Shown in pieces: positions 41,215-54,100 of a stretch of DNA of 64,000 nt. The notes below the pieces were generated by a model. It made no database searches and was not told the origin of the DNA. It worked only from the letters and a program-made list of their open reading frames with translations. The position numbers and the translations under genes are program-made. The stretch is from Galeopsis tetrahit (lineage: Eukaryota; Streptophyta; Magnoliopsida; Lamiales; Lamiaceae): the NCBI GenBank assembly GCA_963675135.1, contig OY776125.1, positions 24,788,565 to 24,852,564 of the forward strand, read 5' to 3'. The stretch's first letter is position 1. The number at the start of each line of letters is the position of its first letter.

Positions 41215-44200
41215 TTACAACCAATTCTCCTTGAAGGAATTAACACTATCTTCTCCAATCCAATCGTAAGGACATGAAGAGACAAAAGCTTTCTAAGCCA
41301 GATTGTGTGCAAGTTGATTCTTGTTCCGGTGCACATGTTGATAATCCCACACTAGGATTGATCTTAACTTACTCTGGATGACCCCCACAACCTTATTTTC
41401 AACACCATTAAGATGAATCTCAGCTCTTATAGCTCCAATAGCTAATGAGGAATCGGAGCAAAGTTTGTTGATCTGAAAATTTCCATCAAGGCATCTTTCC
41501 AGCCCAATTTGTATTGCTAAAAGCTCCGCCGCTAAGACCGATCCTGGATGATCAATTCTTTTGTAACCAGCCATAACTATTATATTGTTATCCTTAGTCA
41601 AAGCATAACCAACCGCAAAGAAGTTTTTATCCTCAGCATACGCAGCATCCGTAAAGAGACAAAAACCATCTCTATCCGGTGGTGCACACATATCATTAGT
41701 CCCAGGATATTGTTTTTTCAAAGTGAGCCTTTTAGTGGATCCTAAATCTCGCAGATAATCTAATGCCCATTGAACATCCATGGATATGCCCTCGCCAAGC
41801 TTAAGCTTTTCTATCTTATGAGTCCGTTGACAACGATTTCTCCAAATGGCCCAAGCAATAATAAAGAAAATCTCCAAATCCTGTTTCTTAAGAAGATACA
41901 TAAGCTTGAAAAAGAAATCAATCACATACCCACTAGCCGAAGCTTTGAGTGGTTGCCACAACTTCTGCTGCTTCCAGATTGCTTTAGCTTGTGGGCACCA
42001 ACAAAGCACATGCATTGTATCAGCGCATGAGAAACCACAAATGGAGCAGGCTGGATTAATAGGCACATGGTGCCTAGCAAGATTACCTTCCGTTGCTACG
42101 ATCACATGCATCATTTTCCAGCTAAAAATACGAACTTTGGGTGGAATCATTAATTTCCAAATTGTTTTGAATATTCGTGCCTTAGAGCTGAAATCTGATG
42201 GTCCATCATCCTCCTTGTGCTGCATCTGCCACTCGATTTTCCTAGCAAAATGATACCCCTCAGCCACTGAATAGATGCCCTTCGAATTGCCTGGCCAAAA
42301 AAGTATATCATCCTTATCATCTCCATGAAGTGGGGTGGCAAGAATGGTATGTGCTTCATATAGGGGGAAAGCCTGATGTATTAGATCAACATCCCACATA
42401 TAGTCATTGGTGATGAATCGTTTTGCTGTTGAAGCACTCACCATATTGGAAGATGGAATCCCCGTTTCTGTATTCCATATCCATCTATCCTTAAGGATAC
42501 GAATTTTTTCCCCATTTCCAGTCCTCCATCGACACCCTTGATCAATAATGTCCCGACTCCAAAAAATAGATCTCCATACAAAGGAAGGATTTGATCCAAG
42601 ACCGGCATCAAGACAATCCATGTTTTTAAAATATCTGGCCTTGAAAATTTTACTCATCAATGTATCAGGATTACTAATCATCCTCCAAATGTGCTTAGCA
42701 AGCAAAGCTTTATTGAATAGAACCATAGTTCTGAATCCTAAACCACTTTCGTCCTTAGGATGACACAATTCCCTCCATTTGGTCTAGTGCATCTTATGAC
42801 CATTCAAATTCCCTTCCCACCAAAATTTGGCCATTAAACTTTCCATCTTAGAGCAGATAGAAGTTGGAATCCTGAAACACGACATGGCATATGAGGGAAT
42901 AGCCTGAAGGACAGCTTTTATAAGAACCTCCCTCCCACCTTCTGAAAAGAACCTATGATTCCATGAATTGATTTTCTGGCGCATACGATCAACGAGATAT
43001 TCAAATTGCAATCGTTTGGCTTTGATAGAAAAGGTGGGAAGACCAAGATATATGCTATGGCCCTGTGTCCTCCGAACCCCCAGAATAGTTGCCACTCTTT
43101 CCCGATTCTCAGCTTTAGTGAACGGGCTAAAGGAAATAGCAGACTTATCTAAGTTCACCAATTGTCCTGAAGCTCTCTCATACTTGTACAAATTCTTTTT
43201 CAAAATGAAGCTATTTGCTGGAGTAGCTTTGAGGAAAATCAGACTATCATCTGCAAAAAATAAGTGAGACAGGATAGGAGCAGTCCTAGCAATTTTGACC
43301 CCTTGAAAATTTCTCACTTCGATACTTTTAGATATCATGGAAGATAAGCATTGAGCACACAAAGCAAAAAGATATGGTGATAGTGGATCACCTTGACGAA
43401 GCCCTCTAGTAGGAGAGAAAGAAGAAGACAATTCTCCATTAACATTGATCTGATATTGCACTGAGGAGAGGCATTTTAAAATGAGAGAGACCCATTTTGA
43501 AGAAAACCCTAATTTAAGCATCACAGCTTCCAGAAAGGACCATTCAACCCGATCATAGGCTTTGCTCATATCAAGTTTTAAAGCAGCATAACCCTCCTTA
43601 CTTTTGGATGCCTTAATCCAGTGCATAGCCTCATAAGCAACAAGTACATTGTCAGTTATAAGCCTACTTGGTATGAAAGCACTCTGAAAGGGATCAATGA
43701 TATCATTCATGAAGCCTTTCAATCTATTAGTGATAGCACGAGCCAATATGCGATAACTGACATTGCATAGACTGATAGGTCGATAGTGGATAACTTTTGA
43801 AGGATTCTTAATCTTTGGAATGAGGGAAATAGTAGTTTTGTTCCATGAAGCCAAAGAGCTATCCCCATTCAAGACATCCAACATAAGTTTAGCCATTTGA
43901 CCCCCAATTGCTGACCAATTGGACTGATAAAAGGAGGCTGGGAAACCATCTGGTCCTGGAGCCTTCCAAGGGCTAAGATCTCCAACTGCTTTATCAATTT
44001 CACCCTTAGTGAAGGGTGCATCCAGAAGAGAAGCAGTCTCACTAGAAACCGAACATGTTAATGCACTAGTAGCACTAAGAATATCATCATCCCTTGGTTC
44101 AGAAGATGTGAACAAGGCCTGAAAAGATTGGACAAAACAACGAGAGGTGTCCTGTGTTGCTTTTAATTCCACATCCTCATGGTTCAGAATGGTTCGAATG

Positions 44201-45321
44201 AAATTTCTCTTTCGTCTAGAGGTCGCCTTTGAGTGAAAAAAATTTGTATTACGATCGCCTTCACGAAGCCAATCAACTCTAGCTCTTTGCTTCCAGTAAA
44301 TTTCTTGCTGAGATTGCAATTTAAGGAATTCTTTTTCAAGGGAATCAACCTTAGCAAAATTTGGTTCCATATTATCATCTCTTAGCTCAGATTCAATTTG
44401 AGCAGAAACTCATTTTAATCTTGAATGCACTGATCCCCCCTTAGCCTTATCCCATTCACAAAGTGAGGTCCGAAAAGAGCCTAGGATTCCATCCATGCTA
44501 TTTAAGCATTCCCTCTTCGATCCAGATTGAAGAATAATATTCTTAAAATCAGGCTCCTTTAGCCAATGATTCTCAAATCTGAAAGACTTGGCATTGTAGT
44601 GTCTTTTTGAAGAAGGGGGCTGGTCGTATTTGAGCAGGATGGGTCGATGATCAGAACCCAAGAAATCAAGAGCCTTAATTGAGTAATAAGGAAACAAATT
44701 TAACCAATCCTTATTAGCAACAAATCGATCCAGACGCTCTTTAATTAAACCATTACCCTTCCTTTTGTTGATCCATGTAAATTTAGGGCCATTAGACATC
44801 AATGTTTTAAGGTTATTATGATCCAAAGCATCTTGAAATTGTAGCATACGATTGATATGAATTGGATCACCCCCCTTCTTTTCGTGCTGAAAAAGCACCT
44901 CATTGAAGTCACCCCCAATAAGCCAAGGAATATGATCTGAAAACGTTTGATTCTTGAGTCGTTTAAGAAGAGTCCAGGAATTATGTCGGAATTGCATAGA
45001 AGGGTTACCATAGAAACCCGTAAAGCGCCAAAATTGAAAAGAATCATCAATATGGCAGTCAATGTGGCCCAACGAATAAGACAAAAGATGCACCTTCCAA
45101 TCATTCCAAAAGAGGCAAAGGCCTCCTGACAAACCACTACAATCGACATTGAACGCAGAATTAAAACCTAGCATAATCCTAAGGGCTTCAACCCTGAGTT
45201 TGGTGCATTTAGTTTCACAAATAAAGAAAAGAGGCGGACGAACAGAAATAACAAGACGCTTAAGAAAACTGAACGCACGAGGACTACTGATTCCTCGCGC
45301 GTTCCAGCATAATATACTCAT
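41215..45321 (-). pseudogene. LINE ORF2: endonuclease, reverse transcriptase, zf-RVT, RNase H
   Basis: Read from ATG at 45321 to TAA at 41215 the frame is 1369 codons long, broken only by TGA (44412-44410), TAG (42786-42784) and TAG (41295-41293). The APE-type endonuclease starts SILCWNARG and keeps ETK, GGDFNEV and SDHRP. RT carries FADDSLIFL near 43235-43260. A zf-RVT segment (CSICGFSCADTMHVLCWC) and an RNase H (FTDAAYAED, AAELLAI, CSDSSLAI, HVHRNKNQLAH) follow. Each stop can be explained by one transition, e.g. TAG replacing TGG after HKMH. Domain content is otherwise complete for a plant L1. Confidence 0.9.
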
Positions 45322-46853
45322 TCATCCTGGCGGAGCCGAGTCAAGTCGGTCTCCGCCTTACCCCCAGTCTTAATCTCCGCTCCAAGCTCTTCCGCCAGAA
45401 TCTTAGCTCTCTTCAGCTCACCATCATCTCGGTTCCCACTTGCATATTCCTCCCACACTTCTTGTTCTTTGCAGTTTGTATCACGATCTGGAAAACACCT
45501 CTTTTTGCAGGGTGCAGTGGAGCTGAACAAGGAGTCAGAATCAAAAGAAGCCTCCCTTGCATGTTTTTTACCGCATGTACCATCTTCTTCCGAGTACGTT
45601 CTGAGGAGATCCTCAAAAACGGGAATGTATGGAGTTTCCCCTTGCCTAATGATTTCCACAAATTCATCAAAGTCATATGCCCTGAAATTGCGCCCAACAT
45701 GATGGACTACACGGTAATCCATCCCATTATCCTTTCCCCAAAGAGGCAGCTAAAACAACATGTACTCATAGCGAGATGGAACAACAAATGATAGAGATTC
45801 CAAGAACATACCAGAAACCGGATCCCATCTAGATCCTTTATTAGAACCCCCACCTGCTTCAAATCGCCTACTGCAACCATCCTGGTCCATCAAGTCTGCA
45901 AAACGGTACACATCATTCCTTGCACTTGGCCCCATGCTAAGATTTAGATGGTCAATGTCATCTTCCATCATCACACCCTTACCTTTCTCTCTTCTTCTAG
46001 CCTCATCATCCAGAGTAGCCTGATCTTGTTCACCAGTTTCCTGAGCAACCCGGTTTTGAGGACGGTCCTCCACACCCCCTTCAACAAGGTTCAAAAAACC
46101 TTGCATGTCCTCATCAGAAGGACCAAAGGGGTGATCCGACCGCAGCCATTCAGGGGAAAACCTATGGGAAGAGCACCATGCATCCGTTTTACCCATGGCC
46201 AGCCCACATTCTCTTTCCACATGGTCGAGATGACCACACAAATAGCAAAAATCAGACAGGCGTTCATAACGAAACACCGCCGCAAATTTGCCATGATCAA
46301 CAGTGATGAAAAAACACCTGCACAAAGGTTTAGAAACATCGATAACAACCCGGACCCGAAGGAACTCACCACACACTTCATTTTCCTTCACCGTCTGAAC
46401 ATCCAACACCTCTCCCAAGATGACCCCAGCACGCATCCCTATTTGTTTTGACATTGTGTTAAAATGGAGCCCATGAATCTGAACCCAAAAAGGGACATGC
46501 ACCAGATTCAAAGTAGAAGGACGATCATGCCCTTGCAGCATCTTGAGAATCACCAAGGATCTCCGAATGTTCCATGGTTGACCATGCAGGGCTTTCTTCA
46601 TCTCCACCGCATCTGCAAAATCAAGAAGAAAAAGGCCAATACCAACAGCCAAGATTGTTAAAGGATGTTTGAGTGACCACACTCTTTGAAGAAGAGCTTT
46701 CAACTCAAGTGGAGCAATTTTTCTCCTAGCAACGAACCGGAGAGCCAACACTTGTTTAGGAGGGACAAACTCAGTTTGCTGAACCACAATGTTGGTGGTT
46801 TCATGATCAGCAAGAGAGAAGGTCTCAAAAGCTTCTTGAATACTCTCAGCCAT
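45318..46853 (-). pseudogene. LINE ORF1: DUF4283 and CCHC knuckle, one in-frame stop
   Basis: The likely start is MAESIQEAFETFSLADHET at 46853; open frame extends further upstream to 47111 but lacks family similarity. DUF4283-like residues run about 40-190 (WSLKHPLTILAVGIGLFLLD, then PWNIRRSLVIL), with the knuckle CYLCGHLDHVEREC near residue 260. A TAG at 45752-45750 interrupts it. The same frame continues to TGA at 45320-45318, giving 512 codons. That final stop overlaps the ORF2 start as ATGA. Confidence 0.85.
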
Positions 46854-47435
46854 GATAATAAACCCTACAATTTCAAGAGAGAAAAGGAGAAGAAATGAAG
46901 AGTGATTTCGTCTGATGACATTGAGCAGCTTATATAGGCCTCTAATCCCCAATATCAGCCCCTTGGTTTTCAAAACCAGCATGCAAGAGAGAGAGAGTTG
47001 GAGAAAGCTGGCTCCCAGAAAGCCATTTTGCACACACCAAAACCGACCAATCCCCATTGATGTTTTCACAGAATCGAGAAGGCACTCCAATCGTCTCAAC
47101 CAAAACCCCAATCCCCAACCGCGTATTAAGCACGCTCAGAAGGCACAGACGCCAATTTGGTGAAATTCAAGAAATCAAATGATTATCCCAGATGCACAAA
47201 CCAAGAAAAAGATTTTGTAAAGGTAATTCTGAAAAGATAATCTCAAAGGCCCAACCAAACCAAAAAAGAACAACAAGAAATCGGAAGAAAAAATCCACCG
47301 ATTAGGGATTTAAAAAATTCAAATGAGAATTTTTAAAGATGCCTCACAATTGTTCTTTCTAGAGAGAGAAAACAAGAGGAGAAGGCTCATATTCTAAAAA
47401 ATTTATATTGAAATTGAATTGATTTGGTTTATATA

Positions 47436-48406
47436 GATTGTCAACATTATACAACAATTGTAAGTATATGACTAGTGACCTGTGGGTCCCTATCGCTTCG
47501 ATCACCATATCTTATGACTTATATTCAAATATTTGGAAATTTTATATTTCAAAATTATTGTGAATTTTTTAATGTAATTTAATTTTGATTAATTTTTTAT
47601 CAAATTTCTTATATGCATATTTTTCAATATTAATATTTTTCATTGTGCATTTTAGAAAACTATCATTTAATAATAAAATTATCTCATTATAATTTCTCTA
47701 GTTAAATCTATATCTATATATATAAAAATACAATAGTCTTCTCCAGCAAGCAACCATCAATTTCCTCCCATTTCTAATTCTAGAAAGTACTCCAATATAT
47801 TTAACTTATTTTTTATTTTTTAATAATTTAGCACAAGTATCGATAATAATTTTCAACTTTCGGGGTAAGAGTAAATTTGATAAAATGGTACTGGGTATTA
47901 TAGTTGTTGAGTTTTCTGTGTTTTTTTTTTTTCTTTCTTTTTTTAGTTGTAATTCACTTTGTCATATACAACTTTAATTTAATTGTCTCATTTTAAAGAA
48001 TTGTTTTCTTCACGGTAAGAAATTGAAATCACCATATCCAATTTATTTGGCCTTAAAAAAAATCTTAAACATTTTTTACCTTAAATTCAAATGTTATATT
48101 TTTTTCAAACAAGGAAATAGCTCAAAGTATTGCTAGGGATGACAATGGAACATGTATGCTCTATCTCATGACCCGTTCCGTCCCGCTTAAAGACCCGTCG
48201 AATTTTAACCACCCCGTTTAATTGTTTAATTAATTTTAATGTATACACTATGTTTATTTTAATATTATATAATTCAAATTAAATATATAATTATTTAAAA
48301 CAACATTTCATATTCATTTATACTAAAAAAACCTACATATAAAATATTTTTATAAACATATATACATTAATATGCATATAAGTTTATATAAATAGAAAAC
48401 AGACCC

Positions 48407-48440
<34 letters not shown>

Positions 48441-49994
48441 ATTTTCACTATATTTATATATAGTGGATACGGGTACAGAGTTGGCAAAATCCAAGATCCA
48501 TCTCATACCTGTTAAAATTGAATCTTATTATTAAATTCATGAATGATAATATGGTAAATATAATCAATTTTATATATGAGACTGTCTCTTATTATTATAA
48601 TTTTTATATATAAATATAATCAAATTTTATAGGCCGAGCATCCTCGGGTAAAAATACTAGTGTTTTTAATAACAATCAAATGACTTGGAATGATATGTCT
48701 TGAGATTAATTCTAGTATTTTTCCGTCATTAAAGATATATTGTCATATTAAGAAACAACTTAATTCAAAATTTTAGTCAAAATTATATTAGTTTACCAAT
48801 GCAAGTGGTGCATTAAAGTGTTATTCTTAATTATTTGACTACAAATTAATCTTAAATGTTTTATCTTTTTTTTTTTAGTTGATTTAAAAAGAGAACACTA
48901 TATAATTATTGATAAAATCAATAGATTATACGATTCTCTAATTTATAAATAATGAAGATTTTCATAAAAGTCATTAGTGAATTGTAACTCAACAACGAAG
49001 AAACTATATATGCAGATAAGGTTAATACAAGGTGCCTTACTTTCTTATAAATTATTCATTTTCAAATATCTTTTCCCTTTGTCAATTTTATTTACACATT
49101 TGTCAATATTTTCGTATGTTTTTTTCTACCTTAGAAGTTCCCGCTATAATTAATTTGATGTTGTATTTTATTATATTTAATATACGTTGCGTTAATTAAT
49201 ATGTAATGATTCATATATAAATCACAATTATTTTCATTTGAAATGATCTTCACTAGGACTCTAGGAGTACTTGTTACAATGAAAGTATATATTAGTAATT
49301 TCACCTAGCATTATTAGTTAGTTTTTAATGAAAGAGTTGGTTGAGTCCGTCCCAGTGAAACTTTTTCATGAACTTAATTCATAACACACAGTTCGGCACA
49401 TACGACATAACACTTATCAACTAATGACATAACATATATATATCCACTAATATCATAACACTTAAATATCGGTTTTACTATATGAAATTTATTCATAAGA
49501 TTGGCTTGTCTAGCTAGTTTCATTGAACAATATTAATTTATCAGTATTAGTTGATTTTAATTGAATGTTTCTATTGAACATTATTACTTGCACCAGTTGC
49601 ACATGATGGAACTACTGCACATGATGCAATTACTGCACACAATGTTACTCAATAATAATAGAGAGAGTTTTATGTGATCAGACGAAACTTCACATTAACA
49701 TTTATATATATATATATATGATTCGCGTATAACTATAAGTTCAAATATATGTGATGTAACTCGTTTCATATACATTTTTGTCATAATATATATATATATA
49801 TATGTGTGTGTGGTGCTTAATGCAACTTTTTAAAAAATTAGGTCAATTTTTTCAAGACCTCTTTATATTTATAAAAAAAAATATCCAATAAGCGCGCGCA
49901 CCAATTCAAAAATAAGAATAAAAACATGGATCAATTTTAAAATTAATTAAAAAAGTAAGTTTAATGTATAACAACTAGCAAGTGATAATTAATA
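47436..49994. other. AT-rich intergenic DNA with degraded repeats
   Basis: No gene. TAGGGATGACAATGGAACAT near 48135 with CCCGTTCCGTCCCGC downstream looks like one end of a hAT-like repeat. TA runs lie at about 49702-49721 and 49786-49803. Confidence 0.5.
48405..48440. repeat. (CA)n(TA)n microsatellite
   Basis: CACACA run followed directly by TATATA run, about 36 bp. Confidence 0.9.
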
Positions 49995-50219
49995 CTCCCT
50001 CCGTCTTTATCCACAAGATAAGATGTAGTCTCATACTCTTTATATAAACTATTATCCTTCAATCATCACTTAACTACTCAATTTATCATCAACTTTATTC
50101 ACAAACAATCATTTTATTCACAATGAACCCAACAATACCCTTACTTTATCAGTTTATGTACCTTTTTCTTAAAACATGTGTCTCACTCTAATAAGACTAC
50201 ATTTCATGGACGGATGAAG
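49995..50219. mobile_element. Stowaway-type MITE
   Basis: 225 bp between TA dinucleotides. CTCCCTCCGTCTTTATCCAC on the left; on the right CATGGACGGATGAAG before TA. It lies about 1 kb upstream of the kinase gene start. Confidence 0.78.
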
Positions 50220-50436
50220 TATTATTCAATATAAATAATTAAATAATATTTAATAAAAATAAATTAATACAAAATACAAGATCTTATTCAATAAAATTTA
50301 ATAAAAATAGGGTGAAAAACGTTACTCCATTTAGATTACAATATGGAGTATGTATCTAGTGCATACGATACGTCTGAATTAAAAAGGGAAATACTTGTTT
50401 GCTGCAGTGTAAATAATAGTCAAAATCTACACTCTC

Positions 50437-50480
50437 GCTGTCTCTCTCTCTCTCTCTATAGAGATTCTCTCTCTCTCCGA
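50437..50480 (+). repeat. CT-rich microsatellite in the presumed kinase 5' leader
   Basis: Two runs of CT dinucleotides separated by ATAGAGATT. Pyrimidine-rich CT tracts are common around plant transcription starts; this one is about 715-755 bp before the kinase ATG. Confidence 0.75.
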
Positions 50481-51192
50481 GCATTTTATTTTATTTGGGA
50501 AAAAAGTAAGAGCAAATCACACTCTCACAAGCGCAGATCAACTGTTCGATCATTTGCCCCACTCGCATTATCCTACTAAACACAAAACAGCACAAACAAA
50601 TTTTGTTTCAATTTTTTGACCAAAGTCGAAAGTGCGAATTCGACTTTGCGAACTTTATTTTACTGCCTACTCTTTTCCTTAATCCCGCAAGAAAAAGAAG
50701 CAGAAAGAAGGGAAGGCGCAATAAAATCTATTCTAATAGTGTATACTGTTTATATTATTGTCTTTGCCTTTTGTAGGTATGTTGTCTTAGCTTCTTGTTC
50801 TTGACTTCCTTGAATTGTGCTATTTCAATTATTGCTACGTCTGCTTCTTCGGGTAGTAGAGCTAGGGTTTTTTAATCCACCCCATTATATTACAAGATTC
50901 TCTATTTCTTCATTAATTCCTTGTGAAATGCACATCTGAATGATTTTTTTGGATGATTAAATACAGCCCATTTGGCCTTAATGCTCAAATTTTGAATTTT
51001 CTTGATCGTTGGTATTGAATTCTACAGGTGCTATACTGAGTGAAGCTATTTGATGATCTGCTTTAGAAGTTTGTATTATGTAGAGTCTTGATTGGCTTTT
51101 TTCTCCTTCTTCTTGGTTTTGGTGGTGGGTTTTGAATGTGGTGCAACAGTGTACTATGTGGTGAGAAATGAGATTTTTCGGGTCATTGAGAA
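50481..51192 (+). other. Probable 5' UTR region of the kinase gene
   Basis: Contains short open frames (50343-50579, 50616-50804) that would act as upstream ORFs if transcribed. TTTTGTAGGTATG near 50770 and TTCTACAGGTGC near 51021 look like splice borders, so an intron in the leader is likely. The exact start and splicing cannot be read from sequence alone. Confidence 0.4.
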
Positions 51193-54100
51193 ATGGGGTG
51201 TGTTTTTGGGAAAGCGATTCAGTCAACTGGGCCCCCTAGTGGCGATTTTATAGTTGGTAGGGAGAGAGATAAAGCTGTAGAGAAAGATCTGTCCTTGCAA
51301 TCAGAGAGGAGAGAAAAGGCAGTGGTTGATTCAGTAAGTAAACCGGAAGAGGGGGATGGTGGAGGAGCTGGTGGTGGTGGTGAAGTTCCGAATGGTGGTG
51401 AAAAGAAGGATGAGGAGCGAAAGAACGAGAATGCACGACGCCCAAGAGGCGAAAGGAGGAGGTCTAGGCCAAATCCAAGGCTAAGTAATCCCCCTAAGAA
51501 CATTCATGGGGAGCAAGTAGCTGCTGGGTGGCCATCCTGGCTCTCTGCTGTTGCAGGAGAAGCTATCAATGGATGGACACCTCGTAGAGCCGATTCATTC
51601 GAAAAAATCGATAAGGCAAGAGGCTATATATCCCTTTAGTTCCCATATTCCTATATTAGTTCATTACCTTATGCTTTTGTGTTCTTTGTGGTTGTATTTA
51701 GATTGGACAAGGTACTTATAGTAATGTGTACAAAGCTCGAGATATCATAACTGGAAAGATTGTTGCTTTGAAGAAGGTTCGATTTGATAATTTGGAACCT
51801 GAGAGCGTGAGGTTTATGGCCAGGGAGATATTGATTTTGCGTCGTTTGGATCACCCAAATGTCGTGAAGTTGCAAGGATTAGCAACTTCAAGAATGTCAT
51901 GTAGTTTGTACCTTGTATTTGATTATATGGAGCATGATTTAGCTGGCCTTGCTTCGAGCCCTGGGATCAAGTTCACAGAGCCTCAGGTGGAATTCTGCTC
52001 TTGTATGTGTGTGTGAGTGTATTTCTCTTTGTTATCCTTAGACTATGTTGTGCAATTTTCTACAACTTCTTATCATGTTTGCTATCTGATTGATACGATA
52101 GGTCAAATGCTACATGCATCAGCTGTTGTCTGGGCTTGAACACTGCCACAATCGCCATATATTGCACCGTGATATTAAGGGATCAAATCTCCTTATTACC
52201 GATGGAGGGGTTCTTAAGATTGCTGACTTTGGGTTGGCTTCCACCTTTGACCCTAACAACAAGCAGCCCATGACTAGTCGTGTAGTTACTCTTTGGTATA
52301 GGCCGCCAGAGCTACTTCTTGGTGCCACCCAGTATGATGTAGGCGTGGACTTGTGGAGCGCTGGGTGCATTTTAGCAGAGCTGTTTGCTGGAAAGCCTAT
52401 CATGACTGGGAGAACAGAGGTAACTTCTAGTTGTAATATCTGATGCTGAATTATGTTTAGTATTTTAGCATGAACTCGTATTGTACTCATTACCTTTTCA
52501 TTTCGGTCGCCTCTAACTATCATTTGTTCTCTGAAATGATGATCTTGCCTTCCATATCTGTTTCAGTCAGGTGTTTCTGAAACTATGTATGCTTGTTCGG
52601 ATTAGCGCCTTGCGTTTCTTTTCTTTTCATTTTTTGTTGGCTTAATTGCAGATAAAATCACAATCTTTTTGCAAATTGTAATCTAATCTAAACTTTAGAA
52701 TTTTGGTAAACAAAACCTCAATTAAATTTTTTTTGGAATTTGAACCAACGGGCAGGTTCACACCTGCCAGGAAATGACAAGTAATAATTTGTTGCCATCC
52801 GAACCAATCTAAACATGTTATTATGTTAATATGGTTAATTTTTTGTCTCCAGGTAGGTGACACATCATTTCCGGGCACGAGTCAATCTTGCCGTTGGTTC
52901 AAATTGCCAAAAAAAAAAAAAATTAAATCGAGATTTTGTTAATTAGTATTCAAAAGATTAGATTAGATTAGATTGCAATTTGCAAAAAGGTTGTGATTTT
53001 ATTTCGTTTCCTGATGATGATCAGTAGGAAGTAGCTCTATTAGTTAAAAGTGTTGTGATACGCTATACATAGTATAAGTGAAGTATTATGAACTAAACTA
53101 TGAAAAAGAATGATGTGATGATGTTAGGCTATGTATGTGACATAATTGACTTTATAGCTGAAACTGAATGGTGTAAATGGTGCTTAGGTGGAACAGCTGC
53201 ACAGAATTTTCAAACTATGCGGTTCTCCCACGGAAGAATATTGGAAAAAGGCCAAGCTTCCTCATGCAACCATATTCAAACCCCAACAATCATATAAAAG
53301 ATGCATAAAGGAGACATTTAAAGATTTTCCTCCATCATCATTGCCTTTAATTGATACTCTGCTTGCAATTGATCCGAGTGACCGTCAAACTGCTACGTCT
53401 GCATTGAACAGTGATGTAATCCTTCTCTCAGTCTCAACCTTCTTATCTAACTACACTCAAACGGGCTATTTTCTTTATGTGCTGAAGGATATTAATTATT
53501 TGTTTTTTCCTATTACAGTTTTTCACAAGCAAGCCTTATGCATGCGATCCTTCTAGCCTTCCAAAGTATCCTCCAAGTAAGGAGATGGATGCTAAACGCC
53601 GTGATGAAGAAGCTCGAAGGTTTGGGAAGTATTGTTTAATTGTGTCCTTATATTATGATTCATTTGAAGACACGATGTGCTTCTGTATCGTATGATTTTG
53701 CAAACGAACATGCTTTACTTCCATTTTTTTCTTTATTTTGCTTTTCTTGAATGATCTATCATGAGGCTTGTTATGTTTCTGTTAATACCTGACCCTATCT
53801 ATGTGATTGTAGGTTAAGAACTGCTGGTAAAGCTCAAGGTGATACCGGCAAAAAAGTACGCTCACGCGATAGGGGAATGCGGGCCATGCCTGCTCCTGAA
53901 GCCAATGCCGAGCTGCAAGCTAATATTGATGTATGTCATTTGGCATCCTTTACTCAGTATAATTCATATTGTCACCTTCATATGATGCTATGCGTGATTG
54001 CTTTACAACATATTTTGCATTGTAAAGCCCTTTGTATTTTCGATTCTTTGGAAACAGTGTTATATCTCTTTGTAACGCACTTTTATTCCCTTTTAAGAAA

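Larger units (their letters stand above)
41173..47418 (-). mobile_element. Full-length L1-type LINE with 17-bp target duplication
   Basis: 6246 bp bounded by the exact duplication TTGATTTGGTTTATATA (41156-41172 and 47419-47435). It ends on the minus strand with 16 A residues (41188 down to 41173) and keeps its 5' leader (47418 down to about 46854). ORF1 and ORF2 are both present. A complete 5' end with poly-A and a long duplication shows a full target-primed insertion. Four in-frame stops inactivate it; no frameshift was found. Confidence 0.93.

Noticed and set aside
45948..46451. 167-codon plus-strand frame in the second LINE
   Set aside because: Shadow of LINE ORF1; composition mirrors the sense strand.
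50343..50804. Two short frames upstream of the kinase as separate genes
   Set aside because: They overlap CT repeats and the presumed 5' leader; at most upstream ORFs.
52653..52878. Minus-strand 78-codon frame in kinase intron 3
   Set aside because: Falls inside an inverted-repeat element; chance frame.
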